A DNA stretch of 64,000 nt. Origin: Sphagnum compactum. Taxonomy: Eukaryota > Bryophyta > Sphagnopsida > Sphagnales. A model generated the notes under the pieces. It was not told where the DNA came from. It saw only the letters and a program-made list of their open reading frames with translations, and made no database searches. A program made the position numbers and the translations under genes. Position 1 is the stretch's first letter. Each line of letters begins with the position of its first letter. This document shows, one piece after another, positions 38,201-50,029 of the stretch. The stretch is taken from NCBI GenBank assembly GCA_965153455.1, contig OZ234501.1, positions 15,426,855 to 15,490,854 of the forward strand, written 5' to 3'.

Positions 38201-38669
38201 ACAGGATACGTAGCAACACCATGTGTGCCACGGCCCCGCCTAAGCTGTGCCCACAGAAAATGATGCGCTTTCCAGACCTAATTAGTTCGCGCATTATGTT
38301 CTTGTGACCGGGCCCCATGAAAACATTTGCGCGCTTGAAGAACCCGGCGTGGAACTTCATGTGATGATTGTCCATCCGTAAGGTTTTGGCCAGGCTTTGG
38401 GGAGTTGTTGTTCCTCTGAAGGCAATAAAGATGGCATCGTTTGCATATGCCACCATAAACTTTAGCCCTTCTAAGACGTCGTGGTCGAGTGACATGTGGA
38501 CCTTTTCAAAAGAGAGTGCTGGGTACTCAAGTTGGGTGTTTCCAAGCAAGATTTCAGCCCCCGGGACGCTTTCGTAAACTGCCTGAGCGCAGAAAAGAGC
38601 TCGAGATAGGTCCTCTTTGCTTAAAGTATTACCCTGGGGACCTAGCTGGATAGCCGTGGACGACATCAT
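33487..38669 (-). CDS. Lipase (class 3) - P-loop GTPase fusion protein, nine exons, 965 aa
   Basis: Exons on the minus strand: 38669-38175, 38065-37445, 37052-36804, 36514-36373, 36153-35991, 35725-35424, 35200-34866, 34452-34165 and 33789-33487. Every intron is GT-AG (109, 392, 289, 219, 265, 223, 413 and 375 bp). Exons total 2898 bp and the phases agree, giving 965 codons plus TAA without a frameshift or stop. The start is well fixed: the first ATG has an in-frame TGA three codons upstream. Order of parts: class 3 lipase-like hydrolase (about 1-345), beta-rich segment (373-455), helical linker (456-657), basic patch (707-735), GTPase domain (about 750-960). The enzyme pair predicted is an acyl-hydrolase and a GTP-binding switch in one chain; substrate and location are unknown. 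No signal peptide or membrane segment is evident. EDS1/PAD4 proteins also carry class 3 lipase folds but have no GTPase. Gene structure is seen directly, domain identity rests on family motifs, and any immune role is inference. Confidence 0.85.
35424..37052 (-). CDS. Central region (exons 3-6) of the fusion gene, no recognised domain
   Basis: Exon 3 (83 codons, phase 0 at both ends) encodes a strand-rich segment with alternating hydrophobic runs, such as ISITGKNLLFL, RLLIL and DLLMVIVKTAFGES. It reads like a small beta-sandwich. Exons 4-6 encode a mostly helical linker of about 200 residues with repeated charged and hydrophobic spacing, and a low-complexity acidic/serine stretch around VNEDGSSDSK. 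Exon 4 ends in phase 1 at a GTGGGT donor. That choice is forced, because the alternative GT two bases downstream brings an immediate stop. I do not recognise a named family. The region probably couples the lipase to the GTPase, which is inference from position. Confidence 0.7.
37445..38669 (-). CDS. Lipase-encoding part (exons 1-2) of the fusion gene
   Basis: Exon 1 (165 codons) and exon 2 (207 codons) join in phase 0 across a 109-bp intron with a GTGAGT donor and a TTGCAG acceptor. Visible lipase landmarks are FRGT near residues 84-87 (oxyanion-side strand), FHAGF at 106-110, the nucleophile elbow GHSLGG at 140-145 (Ser142), SDPIPRLL at 208-215 (candidate Asp209) and KHHEIGGY at 328-335 (candidate His329 or His330). 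Their order and spacing match the plant class 3 lipase and EDS1-like alpha/beta-hydrolase fold. All three triad residues are present, unlike some EDS1-family members that are catalytically dead. The SPVGYYVF stretch near 281-288 resembles the strand before the lid region in this family. Activity on an acyl ester is expected from the triad, but the natural lipid cannot be read from sequence. Confidence 0.85.
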
Positions 38670-38805
38670 GTGTACTCAAACTGGGGACTCCTTTTCAATT
38701 ACCAAAACATGAGTCAGTTCAAACAGGGCTCAATTTCGGAGTTCAACTGACGAAACTTTCATATTCTAACTACCAAAGACCAGCAGGTTTGCAACTCATG
38801 AAAAT

Positions 38806-38818
38806 ATAAATATATAGA
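38806..38818 (-). promoter_or_regulatory. Candidate TATA box of the lipase-GTPase gene
   Basis: On the minus strand the sequence CTATATATTTATATTTT lies about 140 bp upstream of the ATG at 38669. This would put transcription start near 38780 and leave a 5' leader of roughly 110 nt. It is a good plant TATA match in the right place, but other AT-rich stretches are common here and no transcript evidence is available. Confidence 0.4.
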
Positions 38819-38829
38819 ACCTTCACAAT

Positions 38830-41700
38830 ATAGGCAGCCGAACTATTTCAGCCCCACACCAGACAAAGCTTTTGAAGCTCCTATGGGTACATGGAATTAT
38901 ACTCACCAAGCAGAATGTCGGCTTGAAGATAACTTGGCCTATAACAACTCTGAGAAATTACTTCCAGTCACAACTGCTTTCTAGTGGGTAGAATTCCACT
39001 AATATCCACCTCAAATGCAAAGCTTGACAGCGGATGTCGATGATGATGAGTGGTCTGTAAGTTATAAACCCTTACATCACTCTGTTAAGGACTGCTCGAG
39101 TTCACGGGCCTTGCACATGGACAGGGTAAATGCCTAAGTGGTACTCACCTTGACCAACCAATTTGAAGAGCAGGATCCAAAACACAAACATTAATAGAGT
39201 AGCACAACTCCTAGCAAGTCAGGATCTAAAACAGGAAAACATTAGAGAAATTGGGACCTAGTTCTCCAGGCACATGAACTGAGAGTCAGCTGAAACCCAA
39301 GGTTGAGAAATTTTCAGAACACGGCCAAAGAGTAGCTGGAATCAAAAGTCGTCCTCAGAAACTGGAACGAAACAATGCACACCTGAAAAGACGCGCGAAC
39401 ACACAATTCCCATGGATTCCTGAACAATATTTTATAACAAGAAAACTTCTGGTGATCTTCTCTTTCTATGTCTACCGACTCTTTTAACTTTTTAATACAG
39501 ACAGAGGATAGTATTATTAGCTTACTATAATACAAACTTCAAAGGGTGTTAAACAGCCTTGTGTGTAAGTGTGATGAAAAAAGATTATGCCTAATGAAAT
39601 TGCTGGATTTTGTGGTCTGGAGTTTTCTTTTTCCTGAGTTATCTTGAGTCAACATTAACTGTGCAATAGGGTTTGGTAGGTTTGTGAGAATTTTAGAGGA
39701 CCAATGGAAGTGGTAGAAAGGGACTATTATTTTCAATATTCAACAAAGTAGGGCTGTTTGTAGGCATTAAAGATTATATTTTCAAGCAAATGGTATTGTT
39801 GGATTTGGTGTATTGAATTTGTTTCCTTAGTTATCTTGAGTGAAGTAATAATTCAATGAGTATAAGCTATTTAGAGACAAGGTTCTTGCACATTGCTTGT
39901 GCACTTACATGTCTGTATAAGCACATGAGATGGAAAGTTCGTTACCTATTTTGTTATTGGACAAAAACTACAAGTCAAGATATTCGCAACCTTGGGTGTC
40001 TTAAACTCCTTTTAAACCCAGTGTTTTTTTTCTTTGCAAATTTTTGCTCTGTGGAAACAAATGTTTTTGGAAATTTTTCGTTTATTAACTGTAAATTTGA
40101 AAAAAAAATGAAAAAAAATGACCAAATCTTTTAAACCACAAAATTGAAAAAAAAACCCCCCTGAATATGGCTATCTGACCCTGTTACAAACATTTTGAGA
40201 ATTTCATAAATTTGATTAGTGTTCCCTGTGTTTTCAGTAGCCAGTAAGAGCTGAACATCCCATCCAAACTTTTACTAAACAGGAAAAAGACTTGAAAGAG
40301 AAAAACATGTTAATATATGCAACATTTATTCTGTGTGCTTCTCATTCATCTTGTGGGCAATCCTTTCCAATTTGGTCCGGATCTATCTTTCTTTGAGTAC
40401 TTTAAAAGGTACTAGGTTTTTTTTCCCTTAAGGTCTTTTTTCATCACTTCTACAAGGTACACACATTTTTATTTATGTTGTTGTCCTACACAATTCTAGC
40501 CCATAAACCCTAGTGCGAGGGAAATCTTGGAGTCCAACACAACAACATACCTATACATGTGGACATTATTCCCATGTAGTCTAAATAGAAAGAAAAACAT
40601 CAACTCCTCTCCTCAAATCCAATATTTTTATAGAAAACTAAATACGTAGCTCTTCAACAAGGTGTCTTTTTACTTCATTGTCACATGCTCCTTCATTGAA
40701 TTCCACAACCAACGCATCTTGCCAAGCTTCACCATTGCCAAAGATCATCAAAAGCAACAAACAATAAATTAGCTCCACTGTCGTCTTGAATTAAACCACA
40801 CAAATACAACACCACCAACTTCTTTAGCACCGTAAACTTACAACAAAAACACACTCACAACCACTAAAGAAAGAGTGTCCGTTATTTTGTCTCTTTCACC
40901 TTGTGATAGTTTGATCATTTTCATTAGGTCTTCATTCAAATAAAAATTCATTAAACTTCCTTTGATCTCACACAATGATTTCATTGATTTACATATTTCA
41001 CAAGCAACTTATGCTGATTCTTTTGTTGTGTATTAGGCCACTAGAATTTTTTTAATAAAAAGGAGTAAAATAAGCAATATTCCTTGCATGCATATTTGGT
41101 CATTTCCCAAAAAAAAGAAAAAGAAACAAACATTTAATAAAAAAGCTATGTGCCCTTTATACTTTATACATTAGTTCTTTATTTTTCTATCAAGTGGAGA
41201 GGTATGAGGGAGTTTTTTTTCAATTACCCTAGCCTTGGGTCAGCTTCCACATTGCAAAACAAAATAATTTTTTTTTCAAAAAAATAATTTATACAAATTT
41301 GAAATTATTATTATTATTTCATGATCTATTGTGATATTGTCATAGAGGAGTGAATTTTTGCAGATGAGTAATTTGTGATAATTATGATGGTTTTCAACAC
41401 CTCGCCTTGCCTTCATATTTTCACAAAAATTCATTTCACTATTTTGACAATTATTTAATGATGAAACCGACAGTAAGGTAAGGTATACATATCCCCTCCC
41501 CAAAAAAAGGTGGGGGGGGGAGGGGAACAGATCATCTTGTGTACGGATGAAAGTTCACATAATTTTCGGAGAATAATAAAATACCATGTCATGTGGTGGG
41601 TGCATACGCATTCAGAACTAAAAAAAATTGCATCCAAAATTTCGGCTGCTTTCGAATCAATGTTTTTTTCGTGTCGCAAAATTTTGCACCCTGGTGACAC
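38830..41700. other. Spacer upstream of the lipase-GTPase gene
   Basis: Includes the presumed promoter region close to 38.8 kb. No other gene was recognised. Short frames at 39314-39535, 39539-39736 and 39856-40134 lack motifs. Confidence 0.4.
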
Positions 41701-41708
41701 AAAAATAA

Positions 41709-41747
41709 ATATAATAATAATAATAATAATAATGAATAATAATAATT
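41709..41747. repeat. AAT/ATA trinucleotide microsatellite
   Basis: About 13 units of AAT with a single GAAT interruption. Confidence 0.9.
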
Positions 41748-41749
41748 TT

Positions 41750-42803
41750 TTAAAAGAAAAAATACACCAAAGTCATCAGATTTTGACGGAAAAAAAAAGT
41801 CTCAAGTCATTAATATTTAGATGGTAAATTCCTTGAGGTCACCAAAACAAAGCATGATTCTAAAAAATTTCTACTTTCGGTGTCTAACTTGTGGCCAAAT
41901 TTGGCTCATTCCTCTTGGGGATGATTGCACCGTCCACATACCACACAAAATTGAAAAAACAAGACGGTGTTTAGAATATCAAAGTGAAGATGCGTGCGGA
42001 GTGACCATAGTTTGAAATCCATATATCATTTCCTTTATGCCACTTAAATTTTATTTCAAACGGCACGCAAAAAATTATAAGGTGAAACTAATTCATTTTG
42101 GAAGTTAAAAAATAATAATATACCTAAGTTAAAAATAGAGTTCCTCATTATGAGAATGTATTTCAAATATTCTCAATTTTTGAAAAAAAAAAAAGTCTTT
42201 TCATTTCATTATTTCATACCAAAATTTATAAATAGCTTTTAATTTCAAGCGTTTCAAAAAAGAAAAAGACAAAAACAGGGAGTGACTTCCTGGAGCATTC
42301 TTGAAGCTGCAAAAGTCGTATTGTCCATGTCTTTTATAGATGGATGAACCAATCTCATCATAGATGAGCCTATGCTCATGCATGAGTGACATCCAAATTT
42401 GGTAACGGAACAAGAATTGTCTCAAACCCAAGTCCTTCTTGAGAGAACCCTAACTTTTTTTTTTAAAAGAAAAGAGGGTTTAGGGTTTTCTTTGAAATGA
42501 ATTCAAATGAAACTTTGAAAAACAAGTCTTTTATTTGAAATACATTCTAATTGAATTGGAAGGATCTAGAAGCACCTCACGTGTATCCAGCTGACCAAGG
42601 GGGAGGGGGTCCCATAAATGCCTGGGTCCCATCCAAAGAGTAGTTTACAAGCAAAAAAAAGATATTCGTTTTCGTACACGAAACACCCCAAGACTTTATT
42701 ACCTACCAAGTTGCACACTTTCTAGATTGCCTTAGTGGGTACTCGTTAATTGTTTCAACGAATTAATAACTCTTGTTGTTGTTCTGTCTGTGTACTATAT
42801 AAG
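41750..42803. other. Spacer without recognised genes
   Basis: AT-rich, with A-homopolymers near 42182-42193. No coding or repeat structure was recognised. Confidence 0.45.
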
Positions 42804-43250
42804 CAGTGTTGGGCGGGTATTTGATATGTTGAATAACCTCCACGTCTGGGTATTTGTAAAATGGGAATTAAAAGAATTAAAACTCGGAGTCAAAGAATCA
42901 CAAGTTCCGGGTATTTGAAAAAAAATTCAGAATCAAAGAACCGCTGTCGGTTCTGGTTATTTCAAAAAAACCTCACAGAACTGCCGGTTTCACGAAAACT
43001 CGGAAAAGAGGAGCCAGGCAGGTTTTTGGGCGGTTATTTTACTTTTACAATTTGGGATCTGTGTTTCAAGACCTCGACAGACGGACAGACAGGGTCTGGG
43101 TTTCAGGACCTCAACAGACAGACGGGATCTGGGTTTCAGGACATTGACAGACAGACAGACGGGATCTGGGTTTTTGTCTCCTCGAATTGATACTTCGAAA
43201 TTGGCCCCTCAAATTGACACCTCGACAGACGCACGCACAGACTAACTGAA
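42804..43250 (+). mobile_element. Possible non-autonomous hAT-like element, one end seen
   Basis: Starts with CAGTGTTGGGCGGGTAT, the style of a hAT terminal inverted repeat, directly after TATATAAG, which could be an 8-bp target duplication. The same 14-base word occurs inverted near 12408. No matching right end with the same duplication was found, so the call is tentative. Confidence 0.35.
43053..43176 (+). repeat. Short tandem array of GGGATCTGGGTTTCAGGAC units
   Basis: Four units of 32-39 bp start at 43053, 43092, 43124 and 43161. Each is followed by variable GACAGACAGAC stretches. Confidence 0.8.
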
Positions 43251-44728
43251 TTAATATATTAGATTCCTCTAAAGATTTGGTTTCATGGAGATTTCTGTCT
43301 TTTGACAGTTAAAGACACTATTTGGCTCTGTGGTACTTAATGTATACAATAATTGGGCCTACTTGAACTCTCTTACTTTTTGCCCACATCCCACCAATAT
43401 AGCTTTTTGTGTTTATATCCTTTCATCCGTAATTGCACCTCTCACACAACATTAACCTTGCATCTCCGTAAGAGACTAAGGCAATAATTTTTGTGATGCA
43501 TGAATCAATTAAGTGCCTAGCTGAAATTATTGATGTAATAAGGGTAGTATTTTTCAAAAATATTGTGAGATGTTTCTATACAAGTTACATTTTTCCCATG
43601 GGATGGTTGGCCCAAGAATTTTGAGACATAGGAGAAACAACAAACTGGACAATTTGTTTTTAAGCTTCATTAATAAGTACTTACTTCATATTCCCAAAAA
43701 ATAAATTACTGCAGCTACTAAGTTCTAACTACTAACAAAAATGTCTACCCACTAACATATCTATGTAAAAACTAATAAATACTAACTTAAATCAACATGA
43801 TTCAGGACCCCCATAGGTCAACTATGAAAGTTCTTTTCTACTAGCACCCTTGCATCAAAGGTCAATGTTTTGTGAAACAAACGCTTCAAATATGCAAATA
43901 TCAAAATGAAGCTGGCACAACTTGTTTTCTTCCTCCTTTCTAGAATAGTACAAGACTCCTATTTGTCCAAAATCCTAACTAATACCATTAATAATCTCCC
44001 TTCAAAGGGCATGTGTTCATAAGAAGGTTGCCACTGACAGTATTCATAAGATTTAGTAAATTATGTTTAGCAACTTTGAAATTATGTTTATGTATCATTC
44101 AAACTTCGTCCCAAACAATGAGAACCATTTCTGAGTGTTATGCATTATAGTTAAAATTCTATGGTTTATAGCAATGTAAAATCATGAATATGCAAACATA
44201 TACCCTCAATTTTACAATAAAGTGATGATCTATAACATTGTCAATACTTTTTAAATCACAAATTGCGCCTCAGAAGGGAGGCCCAAGGGGGATTGGTAAG
44301 GAGGGAAGTATGCTTGTAAAGAATCTATTTTCTTCTTATTTGTCCTAAATAACTTATTCTCAATATGTGATCCCGCACAGTAGATTGGATGAAGAAAAGC
44401 TGGTTTTGAAAGGTTTAGCATAATTGCACAAGTTGCGGTGGCTAGTAAAAGGCACAGCAAAAAAGAGTGTAATAAATATCACCTATTTCTTCTCAGTGTT
44501 TATGATTCGCCCGTCATAATGATTGGGCCAGATGGTTTGCTATTAGTAGTTCCCCACCTATTTGCTGTCCCAGTTTCAATTTTGTGGGTGGAGTTGCAAA
44601 AACGTAAATAACTCAACTTGGATGTGAAAATTCCTTTGGCAGAATCACATTCTCACTGTAACTTGGTGGAGTTACCTACGAAATTAATTAAGGATTTACT
44701 TATAAGATTTAATAATTTAAGTTTGGTC
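43251..44728. other. Spacer without recognised genes
   Basis: No motifs were recognised. A minus-strand frame at 44251-44460 has no family signature. Confidence 0.45.
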
Positions 44729-44925
44729 ATGTGTTTAGACTTTCTTTTGATTAGTTTATGTGAAAGTCACGCACACACCATGTGTTTAAACTTTCTTTTG
44801 ATTAGTTTATGTGAAAGTCACGCACACACCATGTGTTTAATCTTTCTTTTGATTAGTTTATGTGAAAGTCACGCACACCATGTGTTTAGTCTTTCTTTTG
44901 ATTATTTTATGTGAAATCACATGAG
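44729..44925 (+). repeat. 51-bp tandem repeat, about 3.8 units
   Basis: Units start with ATGTGTTTA at 44729, 44780, 44831 and 44880. The period of 51, 51 and then 49 bp keeps one plus-strand frame open (44618-44914), which would read as repeats of MCLNFLLISLCESHAHT. The open frame is probably a by-product of a unit length divisible by three. Confidence 0.9.
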
Positions 44926-46300
44926 GAACCATGTGGTATATTAACTTTAGGAAATTTCTTAGTTAGTTTCCTTTTGGATAGTATATAAGTGGGAGTTTGT
45001 GACCTTGAAAAACACCCTTCACTTGATAGAAAGACTTTTGTGGGATGAATGCAAAAATTTGTTGGAATAAGAATTATGAAGGGATTCGAGCTTTTGATTT
45101 TGAATGGTTTTGATGTTTCGTTCGTGGTAGGAGAATGGTGTGGCATATTAGTTATGCATAGACAATAGAAGGGTGAGAAAATAGTTGTGCAACCAAGAAC
45201 ATAGATTTCCATAGCTGTGTAATAAACATACATAGTCTCGGTCCTAAACCCGTTCTTACTCTACATCATCACCGCTCGAGACACACAAGTCAACTATTCC
45301 AAAATCTAGACATGTATGTGACTTAAAAAAGCTACCTACTGGATGAGACAATTCTGCTCATTGACTTTACTGCCAAGATACCGTAGTACAAGGGCAGCTT
45401 TAACACCAGCAATGTTTTTTTGAGGATTTTACAATAGTCCTGAGGTGCAGAACATGCCTAGAAGAAAGAAGAAAAACCCTTTAGGCAAAAATCAAGATGG
45501 GAACCCATCCATCAAAAGTACAAGGCAAATGAGAACACAAGTAGACACAACCCAAAGAAATAAAACAAAGGATTTAACCATATTGGGCTACAAATCATTT
45601 ATGACAAGTGAAAAAATCTGCAAATCCTTCTATATTAATGGTATCCTATTACAAATGTGTGGCGATCGGGGAAAAGGGGGGGGGTGGAATCTGGCAAAAT
45701 TACCACCACAATTTTCACTTTTCCCTTTGTATTTTTATTTGCTCCTTGAACCATGGTAAATTCGGCAAGTTTTGCAACGACCAGCCTTTTTTTTTTTTGC
45801 AAAATTTGGCACCTATGCAACACAGACAATGTTTCTGTCTTGCAAGACTCTTTTCAGATTTTTTTTAGTTCGACAGATTTAAAAAACTTTAGCCAAATAT
45901 CAATATTCTACATGAAGTTTCAGTAGGTAGCAAAAAATTAGAAAGTTCCTCAAACGTTGCTACTTTTATATTCTGTTTGTGATCAACTTTGGCTGCAGCA
46001 GGCTATGGTTGATCACAACTTGTGCTACATGCCAAAATTGATTTAAAAACAAAACATGCCTATCTAATTTTATTTTATTTTGAAGGTTAAAAAATATTAT
46101 TCATTTTTCTTCAAAAATGTTCTTCAAATTGTTTTGAAATTTTCAAACATTTTTATAAATGATATAATTAGTGTCTAAGCTGCCAAGGTACTAAGGTAAT
46201 CATATGCTCAAAAGCATAGCCACTGTAGGAATGAAGGACATTAGTTTTTAAACATCTACAGCACTAGGGCTTTGGTGAGATGACATTCTTTGAAAATGCC
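44926..46300. other. Spacer without recognised genes
   Basis: Contains a G-rich run near 45674-45685 and a T-run near 45787-45800. Overlapping frames at 45445-45868 show no domain. Confidence 0.45.
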
Positions 46301-46308
46301 ATAAAATA

Positions 46309-46760
46309 GTGATCTTGTTGGTGACAAATTTTCACTGTGTTGCAAAACAAATCAGAAAAAAACTAGTTAACGATTTCGTGAGAATTGTCAAAGAGATCAT
46401 TAAGAAATTAGCTAAGTTTGAAAACATTCTTTCAAACAACATGGTTGTAGAACAAGTGATCAATGCCCTACTATGGAACTATGACATTTTTACACGTGTC
46501 AATTCCAATGAAGAAAAATGCCAACTTTAGAAGATTTGTTTGGATGAATGCAGTTAGAGGAAAGTCGAAATTAGAATCATGTTCATTCCAGTGATGACGA
46601 AGTGCACTTGTAGTGAAGTTCCAACAACATCTACACACTCACAAATTCTACGACAATTATCACTACTACAATCAAAATAAGAAAGGCAAATGTAATCAAT
46701 GAGACACTGAAGGTCATTGGGCATGTGACTGTAACATAACTTTGCCCAATGAATCAAATC
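46309..46760 (+). pseudogene. Copia gag remnant with zinc knuckle
   Basis: The gag-like stretch ends with a knuckle of form C-N-Q-x-D-x-E-G-H-W-A-C-D-C near 46690-46735, where one Cys codon has become a stop. Frameshifts separate it from the protease part. Confidence 0.65.
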
Positions 46761-46799
46761 AAAAGGGGAAGCAAGTTTTAGCATTAGAAGAAGGCAACA

Positions 46800-47218
46800 G
46801 AAAAAAAAATCAAGAAATCATCATCAAAGATCTAGCTACTGTTACTAAAGTATTTGATGCCACATTTGTAGTTCTCGCACTTGAATCAAAAGACAACATT
46901 TGGATCTTAAACAATAGGGCATCCAAACATGTTACTAGTAATGTTGATCTCTGAAATAAGATTACACCTATAACATTAGGAAATGTTGAATCTATGAGAG
47001 GACATTCCCATGTTATACATGGAAAAGACGATATTTGTCTAAAATTTCCAGATGGTAAAATAAAACACATCTTTAATGTTCTTATGTCCCAAGTCTTAAA
47101 AGGAAATCTTTTTTCAATTGGTAAAATAACAAATGAAAGTCTTATCGCATTGCTCAATTCTAATGTTTGTTGTATAATCATTAAGATCAAATCCCAACAG
47201 TGGTTGCTAAAAGGTTAA
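46800..47218 (+). pseudogene. Copia protease and following region, broken
   Basis: WILNNRASKHVT near 46901 corresponds to the copia protease loop, normally W-I-x-D-S-G-A-S-x-H. All three residues of the Asp-Ser-Gly core are altered (N-N-R). A conserved block, GKITNESLIALL, follows near 47115-47160. Confidence 0.75.
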
Positions 47219-47299
47219 AAAATAAGGACTTACAAGCTATACGTTCTTTTTCCAGAATCCATGGAAGGTTCCATGGGAAATTATATCAATGTAGTAAAA

Positions 47300-48100
47300 G
47301 TAATGATTAGATAGTCTTGTTGTGGCATCATTGGATGGGTCATCTAAATTTTTAGAGCCTATCTCATCTTTTTAACAAACGGATTGCTACTGGCATACCC
47401 AAACTTCACCTCATCACCTAAATCTTTGATGGTTGCGAGGTACGGAAACAATCTGGAGAAGCCTTTCCAAGCAGTTTGAATATCAAGCTTTTTAGCAGCT
47501 TGAACTCATTCATACCAATCTTTGTGACCTTCTAAAAACTACTTCTTTGTTTGGAGCAAAGTATTTTATGAATTTCATAAATAATTCTAATAGAAAATCG
47601 TAGGTTTTATTTTTTGAAAGCAAAAAATGAAGTTTTATTTAAATTCATAAGCTTCAAAGCTTTTGTTGAGAAATAAACAGGTTATTACATCAAAGCTTTG
47701 TGCTTAGATTGTGGTGGAAAATACTTTTCACAGGATTTTGAAAAATTATGTGAAAAACATGGCATTCAACGTCAACGCACCCAACCAAAGACTCCCCAAC
47801 AGAATAGAATGGCCAAACACAAAAACCAAACATTAATGGAGATAATGTGATGCATGGTGCTAATTAGCAACTTTCCTAAATTTCCTTGGGCAAAAACACT
47901 CAACACTTCCACTTATTTGGTGAATTGATCACCAACAAAAGCCAATTTTAGACTAATTCTCAAAGAAAAATTCATATATATCTGACCTAATTTGTCAAAT
48001 CTTAGAAATTTTGGTTGTGATGTGACATGCATATCTCAAAAGAGGATAGAAAAAAATTGAATTCCAAAGCACTCGAATGTGTCTTCTTCAACTATAACAT
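47300..48100 (+). pseudogene. Copia GAG-pre-integrase and integrase, broken
   Basis: WHHWMGHLNF near 47325 marks the pre-integrase domain and DGCEVRKQSG near 47425 the second His/Cys half. The core includes CLDCGGKYFSQDF near 47705 and PQQNRMAKHKNQT near 47795, both standard copia integrase landmarks. Several stops are present. Confidence 0.8.
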
Positions 48101-48639
48101 GGAAACTAAAGGATTTAGATGTTGATGTCCAAGAACACATAAGGTCATCATCACCTGAAATGTCAAATTTGATAAAACAAAAAAAATTGACTTCAAACCC
48201 TCTTTCATCTAAAAATATTGATCTTCTTGTGTTAAGTTTTAATCTTAGTACAAGTTCTTATGTAACATCAACTGAAGCTGTTCCTATGATGAAAGTTCCT
48301 ATGGTGAATCCAAAAAAAGACAACAAAGTACTTACAATCAGTTCAAAAAATGACATTATGAACCAAGCAAGACAACCATTATTTGAAGAATCGGATCATC
48401 CATCAATGGATCTAACACAACCACAACATCAAGTAGAAGGTTTTTCTCAACATGCTCATACCTAAACACTAATTGTTCCCACAATGGAACCTTCAAGATC
48501 AAATCTACCAAAACAAATACTACTTTATTTAAAAGATTTTGTAGGTGTAATAGAAACCCATGAAGTTGTGAACTTCAAGATGAAGCTACTTAAGATCCAA
48601 GGTGAAGAATTGTTATAGAAAAATAAATGAGTTCCATTA

Positions 48640-49070
48640 ACAAGAACAACATTTGGACATTGGTAGATAGTCCAAAAGGAAAATCCTATTTCAGCCAAGT
48701 GGGTTTATAAAATCAATGAAGGTCCAAGAGGAAAAGTTAACACTTTCAAGGTGAGGCTTGTTGCACGTGGCTTTGACCAGAAGGCTGAAATTGATTAGGA
48801 GGAAACATTTGCTTGAGTGGTAAAATGGCCAACTGTTTGAACTTTGATTGTTCTTATAACTTCCAATGTTTGAAAGTTATATCACCTAGACATACAAAGA
48901 CAATTTTTTTTAACAATGATTTCAATGCAAATGTCTTCATGTATGAACTTGAAATTTTCATTATGCCAGGAAAAGAATATAAGGTTTGTAAACTCAACAA
49001 AGTTTTATATGGCTTGAAGCAAGCTTTTAAGGCCTGGTATGAGAAGATAATTTTTTATTTAAAAGATTAA
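48640..49070 (+). pseudogene. Copia reverse transcriptase, N-terminal part, broken
   Basis: Reads KCKLNK-like VCKLNKVLYGLKQAFKAW near 48985-49040, preceded by a block in which an original F-L-N-G-x-L is degraded. The continuation with the YxDD box is not downstream in this orientation but appears inverted at 49416-49905. Confidence 0.8.
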
Positions 49071-49415
49071 GGATTATGTCAAAATAATGTGAATTGGTAT
49101 AATTTGGATCAAATGTCATTTTTTAGGTATTTCAACAAATGTTTAAATGATATTCCATTATTATAGTATCAGCATAAACATAATTATTTTTTAAATGTAT
49201 AAATTTTAAGTTTCCTTGAATGGTAAAATTTTACATTTGAGTTATGAAAATTATGGTAAAATGATAAACCATTTTATTTTTCATGATCATAATCATGGAA
49301 TTAATAAGTCAAAACCATTGTTCATTATGTTCATATATTTTTAACAAGCATTTTATCAACAATAAAACAATAAAGTGAAAAATACACAACAAATGTGAAA
49401 AAAACTTCCATATTC

Positions 49416-49905
49416 CTTTTATGCAATGAATGCCAAATTCAACAATTCTCTGTAAGTATCTTAGTATTTGCTTAACAACTAGGTCAGGTGTCTATGGTTA
49501 ATTCATAAATTGACTTACAACTCCAACAAGGTATGAGAAATTTGGTCTAATTATAGTTAAGTGAATTAGTTTCCCAACAATTTTCTTATAGACTTTTACC
49601 TCCTCTGAATCCATGTTTGCTAGAAGCTTGACATTATTGTGCATGGGGATTAAACATGCATATTACACCCATTCATGCCAAATTCTATCAAGATCTTTGT
49701 AACATAAATTCGTTGAATCATAAAGATTCTTTCTTTTGAATGAACAAACTCTATATGAAGATAGTATTTCATTTGTGCGAAGTCTAACATATTGAATTTC
49801 TTTTGAAGTTGTTTTTTGATCTATTTTTTGAACATAGTTGCTGGTTATTAAAAGATTGTTTAAGTAGGGTAGTAAAATCAAAATCTTGTTCTCCTCCTTT
49901 AGATA
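49416..49905 (-). pseudogene. Copia reverse transcriptase, catalytic-box part, inverted
   Basis: Minus-strand reading: ILLPYLNNLLITSN near 49860, which is the YVDD box with both Asp now Asn. It is followed by IVGKLIHLTIIRPNFSYLVG near 49550, then VKQILRYLQRIVEFGIHCI down to 49416. The order is exactly that of the missing middle of the plus-strand copia element, so this block was inverted in place or replaced by an inverted fragment. Confidence 0.82.
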
Positions 49906-50029
49906 ATCATCACAAACTTCTTAACTAGCTTCACAAATGCCAATTGGGCAGGTGACCTTGAAACTAGATGATCAACCCCTAGATATGTGTTTCATTTTGG
50001 AAGATGTCCCATTATGTGGCTCATTCAAA

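Noticed and set aside
33487-38669. Calling the fusion gene EDS1 or PAD4
   Set aside because: Only the lipase fold is shared; there is no EP domain and a GTPase domain is present instead.
44729-44925. CRISPR-like array
   Set aside because: The repeats are directly adjacent, without unique spacers, in a plant genome context.
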